NCBI GenBank assembly: GCA_936432065.2
Contig: OW386285.2
Coordinates: 366,235,249 to 366,299,248, forward strand
Source: Rutpela maculata
Taxonomy: Eukaryota; Arthropoda; Insecta; Coleoptera; Cerambycidae
Reading direction: 5' to 3'
DNA length: 64,000 nucleotides
Each line of letters opens with the position of its first letter. Position 1 is the stretch's first letter. A program made the position numbers and the translations under genes. The notes under the pieces were generated by a model. That model was not told where the DNA came from and made no database searches. It was given only the letters and a program-made list of their open reading frames with translations. Shown piece by piece: positions 22,262-33,100 of the stretch.

Positions 22262-23700
22262 CATGATTGATTGATTGATTTACCAGCGTGCAGTAGGCAT
22301 TGCTGACACTCCCAAATTATACAGCTGGGCCTGCTACGTCCACGCTGGGTTGGACTAAGGTCATGCCTGTTGCCAGCAGCGAGAGCCACATGGCGCATGG
22401 TAAAGGAGTGTGGGTGGGAGGTGTAGGTATTTGTGAAATGCGTTACCGCATTGTATCGTGAGGGAGCGTTTAAGCCCCCTTTTTCTTTGTATTTTTGGTT
22501 CTGGGCTTCTGCCTATTCTGGGTCTCCTTGTGAGATATGTTGCCGCGTTGTGTCGCTGCTGTTTGTGCTCCTATTTTTGTACTTCTGTTTCTACAAGTCT
22601 TCTTCTTTTTCTTCTGAGGCTTCTGATTCCTCCGTTTCTGATTCTGGTAGAGTATATATCGCTCCGATTTTTTTGTGGAATTCATTTTTTCTCTTCGCTT
22701 TTCTTTCCAAGTATGTTTGGTCCTTTCCCAGTTTGTTCATGATCCTCTCGATCATTGTTTTCCACGTGTAACATGGTCTCTCCATGTTTTGTTTGCTGCT
22801 GTTCAGTGTTAGTGCTTTCTTCAGTAGGTGTGTTGGTTCCCTTCTTTGGCTGTATCCCCAGTACTTCATTGCGTACATTTCTATCCTTTTTGTGATTGTC
22901 TTCCCTTCTAGTAGTTTTGATGTTTTATGTCGTTGTTTTTGCCCTGTTTTTCTGAGTAATTGGATAATGTCTCTTTCAGCTCTTCTCAAACTTCTTCTGC
23001 TGGCTTTTGTTGTTGCCGCGTTTTTAACTCCATATGTCATTGTTGGCAGTATGATGGCTATGTACAGCCGTTTGGCCAGGCCCCATGATAGTTTGTTTTT
23101 CTCAGTGAACGGTATAATTGCTCTTGTGACTCTGTATGCTGTTTTTATTCCCTCCTTCACAGTTTCTCTCCTTTTCAGTTGGTTCGTCAGATATGTTCCT
23201 AGGTATTTCAGTTTGTTCGTTGTTCTTAGGGAGTAGTCACCTATTTTGTATTCTTCTCCACTGATCCGACTCTCTTTTGTTGATGATGGGTCTCACTCCA
23301 TTATTAGACTTTTCTTGAAATTTATTTTCAGCCCAGATGTGTCCAAATGCGGTTTCATGTTTTCTAGGAAGTTGAGAATTTGTTGCTCTTCTTCTGCGAC
23401 GATTAGGAGGTCATCGGCGTAAGCTAATACGATTGGGGTTCTCAGTGTTTCCGTGTCTTCGTTAAAATTTGGTGTTTCCCTTATTGTGTTTTGTATCGCT
23501 AGGTCTAGGACCGTGGTGAATAGTCGGGGGGATAGGGGGTATCCTTGTTTGACTCCTCTGTTCTTTTGTCTGGTTTCCGTCATTTGTCCGAACCATTGTA
23601 TGGCAGTTGTTTCATGAAGGCAGGCCTTTATTATCTTGTTTATTAGATAGTGCGGCACTCCTTTGTTATACAGGGTGTTGACTATGGTTTCATGACTGTG
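22262..23700 (-). pseudogene. LINE RT C-terminal half with 3' tail
   Basis: From about 23700 down, the minus strand reads SHETIVNTLYNKGVPHYLIN, then KNRGVKQGYPLSPRLFT, then VLAYADDLLIVAEEEQQ, then LKINFKKSLIME followed by a TGA stop. It continues in the same frame with NKLKYLGTYLT, WGLAKRLYIAIILPTMTYG and a basic, then Glu-rich, C-terminus ending near 22591. YADD and the G-x-KQGxPLSP motif identify a non-LTR reverse transcriptase; the catalytic dyad is intact. One in-frame stop interrupts it. The remaining 300 bp look like 3' UTR and end in an ATCA-type microsatellite (TGATTGATTGATT at about 22263), as in many LINE tails. The 5' part is missing. Confidence 0.9.
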
Positions 23701-23993
23701 TCAAAATTCATCCAATCAGTAAAAGATTACAGCGATAACACTACTACTACTGGTATTATCAGGAAAGGCACACATGATATGTTCAAATGTCAGATTAAAA
23801 TTCAACAAATGTCAAATTGAAAATCAATTTATAAAAATGTCACAAAAGTTTGGTAAACGATTCAGTTAATCAAATTGTATTAGAAAATACACCAAAAACA
23901 CCATTAAAAGTAAAAAGGTTACATGGAATGTTTTTAGAAGTTTGTTAGATCAGAAAATACAAATTGAATGGAGAGTAAAAAATTATCTTACCG

Positions 23994-24140
23994 AATACAC
24001 CTGGAGCATTGATAAATACTCAAAATTTTGTCGTAGAGAATGCTTCAAACGTGTTGCTTAAAGGTAATTACCAAGCAACACGCTTTCAGCAGTCTCTATG
24101 ACAAAATTATCTCGGTATTATCAATGCTCTAGGTGTATTA
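23994..24140. repeat. 147-bp palindrome (MITE-like)
   Basis: AATACACCTGGAGCATTGAT, then AAATTTTGTCGTAGAGA, then CGTGTTGCTT is mirrored through AAGCAACACG and AATGCTCTAGGTGTATT. Arms are about 68 bp with a few mismatches around a short loop at about 24066. Confidence 0.88.
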
Positions 24141-24149
24141 TAGGTGAAA

Positions 24150-25900
24150 AGTGCCCAAAATATAATTGCATCAAAATATATAACCATTTACCAAATGAAT
24201 TCAAAATAAATGTGAAAAAATCGTTGATTGAAAATGTGTTCTATTCGGTTGATGATAAATAATATATGTAGTTTATCCAGCATAATATTTAATGATTTTT
24301 ACTTGTGTGTTTTCATGTATGTATTGTATCTGCCCATTTTCTGTTCGTATGTAATGAAATTTATTTGGCCCAATGGTTTTCTATTAACAAAGTTTAGTTC
24401 AATTTGGTTTTAAAATAAAACCATTGTTTTTAAAAAGTTTTTTTCTAGTTTATTTATTTTTATCTTTTTAGTCTTCTTTACGTAACTGATCGTATTCTAC
24501 TCGTCAAACCCTTTAATTTGATACCCATGTCAAAAAAAGGCAAGTTGCCATCTCTGGGCATACGCCATGTTGGATTTAGAATGATATTACATATACTATA
24601 TGGTATTGTTCTCAGGATCAAAGCTGTGTGCAAACAACTCGATTGGATAACGGGAAGTGGGAGAAATTTCAGTCACTAAATACAGATTTCCGAATATAAG
24701 AAAATCATTGAAAAAATGAGTTAATTCATATATTTTGTACTATTCTATATTTCTTTCTTATTTTATAATTTATCATTTTCTCCTTGTAAACGGCTTTGCA
24801 TAATTTGATACGGTAATGCGCCGGCATTTCAATTACATATACATATAAGACCGTAAAAGATCTTTATAAAAATAGTAAGATCTTAAATACTACATTATGC
24901 TTACTTGGTGACTAAAAAGGATTCCATTTAAGGTTTCTAAAATTTTAATTAAGTTTTCAAATTAGAAAATTTGCAGCTGTATCAAATATTTTCAATGCGC
25001 CCAAGATACTTGCGTCTGTGACTTTTATTTATATCATAGTACAAATTAACTTGTGTATTATTTGTCGTGTGTTGTACAATTTTTCAGATATTTAACTGGA
25101 AAACGCCGAAAACTTGAATTTTTACCATTATTACGTTAATAATCTATTCCAGATAACATTATAGTGCCGCATTTATTTCTGTCACTAAGAACCTCATTAC
25201 CAAGCCATTCACACTGGTTTCATCCATTCCTTAATTCGTTGATTAATTGTAGCACCTATTGATGATTGGCTTAAGAATATCAGGAGAATATACCAAAAAC
25301 AAGTGATAACCCTTAGCCTATAATTAATTAGAAAGGAAACCAAACGTCGGTCAATTCACCCCAATTGGTTTGAAATTATTAATTGATAATGGGAATATGA
25401 AGGAAAAAAATTATCACGCTTATAGGACCAATACATTCTATTTTGTGTTATAAAACGACATGTTTTGTATGAACTGTTTTGATAATTCTTTTATTTTGCT
25501 GAGAAATGTGTTAAAATCAATATTGTCAAAGTTAGACTACAGACTATAAGATATTTCATACTAGGTTTTCCCAATAAATTTTGTAATACTAATTTTCTTG
25601 CTAATTAATTATCTACTTAGGTATTTATCTTCTTCAAATAATAACAATAAAATTTTATACCTAATGCGTAATACAAAATAAATATAAACAGAATATTCTT
25701 TTATTACAACTATTTGATTTAATTAAATAGGTATACATTAACTATAACCAGACAAAAATAATAATTGTATAAAAAATATCGTACATAAATTGGTTTCATA
25801 CTACATTGAACTCAAAAATGGAATTAAAAATATCTATATGTCTGTGTAGTTAGACCTGGAAGCGTGGCAGAAATACTCTTTACTGGAATCTATTAGAAAC
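24150..25900. other. AT-rich stretch without recognised features
   Basis: No coding, RNA or paired-repeat structure could be supported. Frames are short and AT-driven. Confidence 0.35.
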
Positions 25901-25913
25901 GAGTACTAGTCAA

Positions 25914-26100
25914 CCATCCTAGGATGGCAAGTACCCGCGCAGAGAGAGAAGAAATATCGTCACTGTTGGACAGAGACAAACAAGCTTTTTAAGCCTCTTA
26001 AGCTAGCTAGCTTAAGAAACTTGTTTGTCTGTGTCCAACAGTGACGATATTTCTTCTTTCTCTGCTCGGCTACTTGCCATCCTAAAATGGTTGACTAGTA
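25914..26100. mobile_element. Tc1/mariner-type MITE-like palindrome, TA flanks
   Basis: CTAGTCAACCATCCTAGG, ATGGCAAGTA, AGAAATATCGTCACTGTTGG and ACAAACAAGCTT are mirrored to GGTTGACTAG. TA lies on both outer sides (GAG-TA and TA-AGG), compatible with a TA target duplication. An isolated end of the same type (ACTAGTCAACCATCCTAGG) is at 35104. Confidence 0.85.
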
Positions 26101-26396
26101 AGGCGAAATTTCAATTTTCACTTTTTGAAGGGGTGAAAACGGGGGGTGGTAGATGGTACACGTCTCACTGAAATCGCGTAAGTCAGAAACGCTATATTCC
26201 AGCGATTCTGAGGAAATAATGAGACACGTATTCGACGGTTTTCAAGAAGAGAACTGGTGAACAGGGAGAGGGATGCTTTTAATCATGAAATTTTATACAT
26301 ATGCGCCCATGTGCTTTATTGTCCATTAAAATAATTATTTTCTCATTTAACTCGCTCTAAGACAAAAATAGAATAATGAATTGTCATAAAATTGCG

Positions 26397-26606
26397 ATGC
26401 GCAGTGGGTTTCCCCGAATACTATGGATGCGCAGTGGGTTTCCTCGAGTACCAAGGATGCGCAGTGGGTTTCCTCGAGTACAATGGATGTGCAGTGGGTT
26501 TCCCCGAGTACTATGGATGCGCAGTAGGTTTCCGCGAATACTATGGATGCGCAGAAGTTTTCCTTGAGTGTGATGAATGCGCAGTGGATTCCCTCGAGTG
26601 TACTAT
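26397..26606. repeat. 30-bp minisatellite, seven units
   Basis: Seven consecutive units with consensus ATGCGCAGTGGGTTTCCCCG plus ARTACTATGG start every 30 bp (26397, 26427, 26457, 26487, 26517, 26547, 26577). Divergence rises towards the right end. As 30 is divisible by three, every frame stays open and encodes 10-residue repeats (for example ETHCASIVLE on the minus strand), which explains the frames here. No other sign of a gene is present. Confidence 0.95.
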
Positions 26607-26865
26607 AGGAGTACTTAGTGAGTATGTAGTACTTCTTTATAGACATAAGTTAGTAATTATATCAATGTTTTTAATTCCATTCGCAAGAAGTTTTTCACGC
26701 GAACAAAGTGACGGGCATCAGCTAGTTGTAATATATAGCGTGTATCGCAGGTTCGGACGAACTTCTACTTTAAAAGGAGGACCGTGAACTTGGTTCACTG
26801 TCTCTTCACGCCATTCAGAATCCACACGTTGACATAGAAAGATAAAACTTTGTACACTTATAGTA

Positions 26866-26891
26866 TAGGTTAGGTTAGGTTAGGTTAGGTT
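26866..26891 (+). repeat. Interstitial (TTAGG)5, insect telomere-type
   Basis: AGGTTAGGTTAGGTTAGGTT plus one further unit lies here. TTAGG is the standard insect telomeric repeat. It lies about 70 bp beyond the stop codon of the LINE at 26959-28080 (minus strand), so relative to that element it forms a 3'-terminal (CCTAA)n tail. Confidence 0.9.
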
Positions 26892-26958
26892 GATATGTGA
26901 GTGGGCTAGTAACTGACCCTCCACCGCGACCATCTGGTCTATTGTGGCTCACTCCTAA

Positions 26959-28080
26959 TTATATTTCACCCAATAGGTTCAGCTTTTTGATAAAGTCGAC
27001 TACCTTATTGGGTGAGAGGTTGTCCAGATCCTCTGGCAGCAGTTGCCCTTTGCCAAAAAGTAAGAATCTGGTTCTTTCTGCAGCAGGACAGGTACATAAA
27101 ATGTGCGCTGCCGTTTCATCCTCCTCCAGACACAGTCGGCATTCAGCGTTGTCCGCTATTCCGAGTCTGTGTAGGTGGTGGTTAAGTCTGCAGTGCCCAG
27201 TGTATAGGCCAACTAGAGTTCTTAGGTGTAACCTATTTAACTCTAATAGTTTTTTAGTTCTTGATTTCAAAGGGTATGTGATGAACTCCTTTGAATGAAC
27301 TAATCCTGGTAGTTCTTGCCAGTACTGGAGGATTTTCCCCTCAGTCCAGGCCAAGATGGTGGTTTTCGCAGTGCTTGCCGATATGCCAAGCACTGGCTCC
27401 GGTCCGATAAATTTTGATACCGCACCTTCCCTGGCTAAGGAGTCGGCTACTTCGTTGCCCTCCAAGCCAGAATGGCCCGGTATCCAGACCAGAGTTAATT
27501 TGTTGTATCTGCCCAATCGGGCTAGAGCCTTTTGGCAATTCCAGACCAATTTAGAATTGCAGCGATGTGAGCCAAGAGCTTTAAGAGCTGCTTGGCTGTC
27601 TGAAAAGATTTTTATTGATCTGTGTCTAGGATGCATCTGCTCAAGCCTCCTTGTACACAGTTCAATGGCATGAACTTCTGCCTGAAAGACAGTCGCATAG
27701 TTACCCAGGCTCGAAGTGATTCTTACCTTTGGGTTGCGACTGTATGCTCCAGCTCCAACTCCCTCAGGGGTTTTGGAGCCGTCTGTAAACCAACAGATGT
27801 CTGCTCTTTGTAGGTCAGTTTTATTCCGATCCCATTCGTCTCTTCCAGGAAAAAGGACGGTAAAAGGCAGTTCATAGTTGGTCGCGGTAGGCATCACATC
27901 TGAAAGCATTCCCAGGATGCCATGACACTCCATGTCATCTGACAGCCTGTTGCGTTCCATGATGCTAGCCTGCGGCATATTATTTGCCGCTTGTTGAAGT
28001 CTGTATGTTGCCCACCTGGCCTCTCTCTCCAAGTAGGTGTATAGTATAGGACACGGGACAGATCTGAACAAATTTCGCAT
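26959..28080 (-). pseudogene. LINE RNase H domain and C-terminal zinc knuckle (5'-truncated)
   Basis: This is an uninterrupted 373-codon frame, the longest closed one here. An RNase H fold runs from about residue 95 to 220, with all catalytic residues visible: D100 in WFTDGSK, E135 in FQAEVHAIEL, D161 in IFSDSQAALKAL and D213 in GNEVADSLAREGA, plus WIPGHSG (H203). A C-terminal knuckle CRLCLEEDETAAHILCTC lies at about 314-331. This order is typical of I/LOA-group non-LTR retrotransposons carrying a C-terminal RNase H. The RT and endonuclease are missing: upstream of MRNLF the sequence is unrelated, so the copy is 5'-truncated and the ATG is not a true start. The intact frame implies a recent insertion. 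The 3' side ends in (CCTAA)n. Confidence 0.9.
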
Positions 28081-28384
28081 GAAGGTTACTTTTTTAGTTC
28101 GACTTCGAAGGAGGAGGCGGTGGATAATGGACTACTAATCCTGATAGACATGTTCTCATTCGAAAATATTCTGCAAATTCGTTGTGGGCAAAAATATTCG
28201 ACAAAAATACGGAGCAATGAAATGTTCGGAAAAAATATAATTTTGCAATGCAATTGGTATGGCATCGTGGCATCCGCATTATTGAGTTGCTTATAAAATT
28301 TTAGAGGTTAATTGAACACAGAGCAACTACTTGTAGATCAGATCAAAATATGACGGTCTAACCTAACTTACCTCTGTTACCCTA

Positions 28385-29700
28385 ATGAATAGAGTTGAAA
28401 ATTCAGTTTTCTTTGAGCCTGTCGCCGAACTTGAAATAAAAAATATTATAGACTCCAAAATAAATACAAAATCTAGTGGTTTCAATGACATAACAACTTA
28501 TCTACTAAAACTCATCAGTAATAATAGTCTAGGTGCCCGCGTACATAAATGCAATTTATACATATCCTCGTATAACTTCTTGTACGGCATAATTGCACCC
28601 AGTCTATCACTTTTTTCTTCTGCGAAAATTTTCGTAAACGCGGCGTTCCTCCTCGGCATGAAAACCGCTGCCCAATAGAACTTTAATAATATAATATTTG
28701 AAATCCTCCACCCCAAAAACCCATAAAACGATACCCCACATCGGAAGTGGGGTGGGGGTGGTGACAGGGGGTGGGGATAAAGTAAAAAAATATTTTGAGG
28801 TTTCAGGTTCTTGTACACACACTAAATCACATTTTTTTTCATTCCCTTTAATAATGGGGGGGGTGGTAATGGGGGTGGCTGGGTGATTTTTTTAATTTTT
28901 TTTGTCGTTTTTAGTCGTTTTAACGTTAAGGGTGTTTACCACCCTAAACATAACATAACTTTAAAACATTTATTGATAACCAGCTGATTTTTTTCAAGAT
29001 TGCTTAATAAAAATATGTAGAATCCAATTTTCGAATTGTCGGACAAAATATATTTGCCGATTTTCCAGTCTGACGTGTGGAAATCGTCTTTTTCATGCCG
29101 AGGAGGAACGCCGAGTTTACGAAAATTTTCGCAGAAGAAAAAAGTAATAGACTAGGTGCAATTATGCCGTACAAGAAGTTATACGAGGATGTGTATAAAT
29201 TGCATTTATGTACGCGGGCACCTAGACTATAATATAATTCTATTTAATTTGTCGTTAGATGTATGTGAATTTAATGACATACTGAAAATGACATTGGCTC
29301 TATCTTTGCATCAAAAAGATGATTCAAAGAATATTGAAAATTACAGACAAATATCAATTCTAAGTATATTATCAAAAATTTTAAAAAGAGTGGTACGAGG
29401 GGCAAACCGCGATGGAAATCTGGTGTACACTTAGAAGGAAATCCGAGGAAATCTTAGGAAATCTTTTGCTTTTCGGATTTCTCCCCCCCCCGCTCTTCAA
29501 AAAATTTTTAAAAAATTCGAGGAATTCTGGTGTACAAAATTTTGCGCGCGGTGTAGTATATAATATATAATAGAATTGAAATTTTTTTAAAGAGATATGA
29601 AATCCTAACAGATAGAAATAAGTTAATATTGAACAACAAAAACTATCTGTTTAAACGTTCACCATTCCAAGAGGATCTGCTATCTATGATAAATATATAG
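28385..29700 (+). pseudogene. LINE RT N-terminal part, split by insertion
   Basis: The first block (28385-28524) reads FEPVAELEIKNIIDSKINTK then SSGFNDITTYLLKLIS, the N-terminal RT region of Jockey/CR1-like elements. After the inserted TIR element (28525-29229) the frame resumes with NLSLDVCEFNDILKMTLALS and then ENYRQISILSILSKIL, the standard next segment (LHKKGd.. NYRPISILS). A third block near 29575-29700 reads NRIEIFLKRYEIL, then a decayed QxGF region. A GC-rich insert of about 170 bp separates blocks two and three. This shows that the TIR element landed in an existing LINE copy. Confidence 0.85.
28525..29229. mobile_element. TIR element (about 145-bp inverted ends) inside LINE
   Basis: AGTCTAGGTGCCCGCGTAC at the left is mirrored by GTACGCGGGCACCTAGACT at the right. 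The arms continue through ATAACTTCTTGTACGGCATA, TCTGCGAAAATTTTCGTAAA and GGCGTTCCTCCTCGGCATGA for about 145 bp. Part of the interior (28660-28905) is an inverted copy of dispersed repeat family A, including AAACCGCTGCCCA and the CCCACCCC tract. The flanks are the two halves of a LINE RT frame. Frames inside the arms are not genes. Confidence 0.9.
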
Positions 29701-30277
29701 TTCGTAAACGACGTTAAGTTTTTAGGAACCTACTAGGACAAAATATTGTCATGTCTCAAACTTGAAGTTTAGTCTGCGACCTTCACGGAACAGATAAGGT
29801 CAACAGATACGTCCATCTGTTGACCTTCCTTGTCGCGTGGATGTCGTAAACTAGATTTTAGACAGTTTGGCCCATGAGAACTTTTGATCAGCACCCCATA
29901 AACTAATACCTTTTTACAAAGTTTCAGCCAAATTCGACGAAACCCAATTTCCATAAGGATTTGGCGAGGTCCTTTACCCTCTTACTCCACTTTGAGCTCA
30001 CCCATATTGATGATGATTACAATAAGACTACATACATACTAGGGAACCTTCCTAGAATGGAAGAGGGGATTAGGATGCCCAGTGGTCGAGACCAGTCCGC
30101 CGCTATGGAGCCCATTTGTTTATGCTCCTTCTCAGTATATAATTTAGATTTAACCTATACTTAGGAACCTATTATTAAGTACCCACTTATAAGCACTGTT
30201 ACGTTTATTATCACTAGTAGTAATTGTAAGTTTATTAAACGACCGCCTGATTTTAAATAGCAAGTTTTTGTTTTGAA

Positions 30278-31070
30278 ATGATTCCATGGCATTTTCAATT
30301 CTCTGTCATAATTCTTCTAGAGTATCTTCGTACACAAGGGATTTCACTTCGCGATGCATTTGAGAAGGAGGGCGTTGCAGAGAAAGTTGCCGAAGAAGAC
30401 GCTGATCGGGACATCATTGTCACAGCATTTTTCAAAAGTCCAATATTTGACCGTGTTATCGTTATTGGAGAAGGCGTAGACCTCCTGGTCCTTCTCAATG
30501 GTTTGGGCTCAGCTACAACGAATATCTACCTCCAGAAAAGTGGCAAACGTGAAGCTGGGTGTGTCCATTTCTCAAGCTCATCTTAAACCCACGGAGGCAC
30601 ACAATACCTGCAAGGGACTGTTCTTTTTCTGCATGCTTTCAGGGGGTGCGACACCACATCTGTTCGTTTCTGGCAGGTAGAGACAATGTTTGCCAGCGTC
30701 GCGCGTCGTCCAGAAAAATACCCACTTCATGGAACTGGCTGTAGTTTATCTATAGCCAGATTCCAGTCATGAGGCCATAGGCAAAATTGGGGAGAAACAC
30801 AAAGCTCGTTTGCCCCCAAACGAAGACGCAGCAAACCACAATTCTTATAGAACTTACCACCAAGTTCAGAAGTGGTTGGGGCTACCTACAGATTGGGGGT
30901 AGGAGATCGATGATCAGGAGCTCGTACCAGTTACTACCGCAGAATCTACTGCACTTGATATCTTGTTCATGAAGAAAAGCATGTAGTGGGGGATGCAGCT
31001 GCCGCAAAGCCGGATTAAAATGGCCAGCACTATGTAAATTTTGCTGTGGCAAATCGCCCCCATCTTTGCA
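30278..31070 (+). pseudogene. Nuclease-like (PIN/FEN-type) protein with CXC motif, decayed
   Basis: Frame 1 (to 30586) reads EEDADRDIIVTAFFKS, then DRVIVIGEGVDLLVLLNGL, then NIYLQKSGKREAG. In a shifted frame near 30620, VLFLHAFRGCDTTSVRFWQ follows. Further on are RTYHQVQKWLGLP (about 30850) and GCSCRKAGLKWPALCKFCCG (about 30991-31050). This is the order of the uncharacterised family seen at 14137-14918, with more of its N-terminal half. The acidic ADxD and GExVDLLVLL motifs and GCDTTS resemble the metal-binding pattern of FEN/XPG-type PIN nucleases, which is an inference. Multiple frameshifts and stops kill it. No inverted copy lies nearby. Confidence 0.7.
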
Positions 31071-31724
31071 AAACGAGTTGAGGAGCTCTCCATCTGCTTA
31101 GGGAGTCACCGAGGATTTCTCAAAGCCAGGGCCGTCGAATCAGATGAAACATAACATAGCAGATTACTTTTTTAACAGGTGAATATTAATTATCGTAATT
31201 ACTTTCTTTTTGTATAAAAAATAGAAACCAGTTACTAAGTGAACAAAATCCATTTTATTCGAAATTTTGGTTTTATGCCATTTTATACGGAACTATTGGG
31301 CCTACGGGCGTCCTTCTGAACTTAAGTTAAAGCTAAATAAATTTACTACAAATTTATTACCTATGACTTTCCTCGTAGGATCAGTACTTTTTCCGATATT
31401 TGGCAAGATACATGACCAACACGAAATTTTTTCACTTTTCGGAGGCAATTGCGAATTTCTGAAGAGCTGTATCTCGGAAAGTTCTGGACGTATAGAATTC
31501 GATTTGAGATTAAATTGTAGAAAATTTAATCTACTTTAAGAAAGGAATAACAACATTTTCTGTACAACGCATATTTTAGGGGATATTGAGCAAAAACCGA
31601 AACAAATGCAAACATTTCGCTGCTTTTTGAGCATTGCGCAGCTCGAACAGGTCTTTCGAAGCTACAAACTTGGTTTCTTACTATTGGCAACAATTTCTGG
31701 TACCATCCTTTCACGAGGGTGGGG

Positions 31725-32480
31725 GTTGAGCACCTGCCAGGCGCGTCTCCAGGTGGCGGATAGGAGAACGGTCAGATTCCGCGAGGAGTAGGGTTAACGT
31801 GGTCATACTGCTGGGGGGTAGGGCTAATAACGCAATCCACCGTGACTTCGGTCAACACGAAGGACCTTCCCAAGCGAAGCCGTTGCTGACAAGGAGCATA
31901 GCCTGGAGGGGCAACCTTCAAAAGGTTGAAGGAATGGGAAAATAGGTCCATTCCAGATAAAACTGCATCACAATGAGGAGGCTACAGTGGTCCTCACTAA
32001 AGTGATGCAGGGGTGCGAAATGAAGCAACGTCGCTAGCGACGAGGACTTGACTGGGGTGGTGTCCAGCGAGGAACGCCTACGACTGCAGGGTCTGGACTG
32101 CAGGATATAATATCAACGGCGAAAGATAATGGACCTGGCAACTACCACTCTACCAATTTTCTCAGACCTGCTGCCAACGGTACAGGAAAAATGGGTAGAG
32201 TGAGTTATAAGATCTACGGGCAATCACAACCAGACCCGGAGATCATCATAACTCGCCCTGAATCACCTTGTCAGTGATACAGGAGTATTAAAATGGACAG
32301 TGCAAATTAAGACAGCAAGACAGGGAGAGCACAATAAGCCCAGGAGGCTGCAGTGTCGTCGGAGTATTCTTTACAGACGACCCCTAGGAGGAGAGGTTTT
32401 AGTCAGTTAGAGGCTGACACTCAGACCCATTCCAAGTTGGGATGGGCAGCCCGTGTGGGTTTCCCCTTCTCGAAAAAAAA
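31725..32480 (+). other. GC-rich retroelement-like 5' region
   Basis: Base composition rises sharply from about 31720. GAGCACCTGCCAGGCGCGTC and TCCAGGTGGCGGATAGGAG resemble the leader sequences of insect LINE elements, as far as I recall them. The open frame 32353-32544 (start MSSEYSLQTTPRRRGFSQLE) would fit a remnant of an ORF1 N-terminus, but no domain is recognisable. No reverse transcriptase follows. The identification is tentative. Confidence 0.35.
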
Positions 32481-32544
32481 ATGGCAACAATTAAAAAATT
32501 ATAACTACAACAAAGTTCAAATTAAAAATATGGTCATAGTATAG

Positions 32545-32715
32545 TTAAATACCGCACGGTAACTCAGTCGGCGCGCACTGGGTTCGTGCTCCATCCCCAG
32601 TCCCTGACAATGTCGTGTGGGTATGGATGTATGTCCGTTTTTTCAAATATGTAACCCCCTTCCGAACAGCCTTGGCTTTAGATTGGGGGTTGTCTACTAT
32701 ATGTGGTGTGTTTAT
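32545..32715 (+). repeat. Possible tRNA-derived SINE
   Basis: GGTAACTCAGTCGG resembles a Pol III A box and GGTTCGTGCTCC resembles a B box. They are closer together than in a real tRNA, so no functional tRNA is encoded. They are followed by a non-tRNA body (TGTCGTGTGGGTATGGATGT, CCCCCTTCCGAACAGCCTTG). The arrangement fits a degenerate tRNA-derived SINE. No A-tail or target duplication was found. Confidence 0.4.
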
Positions 32716-33100
32716 GTTTAATTCATGAGTTTGTTGTTAATCTTGTAGAATATTTTTTAGTAACCTTGAAAAGATTGCCTATATTGATAATCTTGTATAT
32801 GTAAATAACAATTTTAAAACTTATTAACGTGTTTTCAAACAAACAGAATGTTTTACAAAGAGGCAAAGAACGACTAGGATAATTTTAAAAAATGATTTTT
32901 TTAGTTTGCAAGTGCAAGTATAAATGAATTCAAATTTTATTAAATATTTAGAGACTTTCAGAATTGGGAGATTTTGTTTAAAGAATAACTTTATAAAGAT
33001 AGAGATAGAGAAGCAAAATTTATTATAAATATTTTTCTACGCAAATTGCTAAATAAAAGAGGTTTCCTCTTCCGAGTCCGATCCGTGGACGGATATTCTC

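Noticed and set aside
22433..23236. Plus-strand hydrophobic open frames (112, 94 and 150 codons) that look membrane-like
   Set aside because: They are antisense to the reverse-transcriptase frame; hydrophobicity arises from the complement of Lys/Glu-rich codons.
26397..26606. Regular repeats that could be mistaken for a CRISPR array
   Set aside because: Units are contiguous without unique spacers and the genome is eukaryotic; it is a minisatellite.
26866..26891. True chromosome end (telomere)
   Set aside because: Only five units, with ordinary sequence on both sides.
26897..27298. Plus-strand 133-codon frame and neighbouring plus frames
   Set aside because: Antisense shadows of the intact RNase H frame on the minus strand.
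30498..30744. Separate small genes in the 30.5-30.7 kb frames
   Set aside because: These frames are shifted pieces of the decayed nuclease-CXC gene; the matching motif order runs across them.
32545..32620. Functional tRNA gene
   Set aside because: A- and B-box-like words are too close and no cloverleaf can be drawn; best read as a SINE head.
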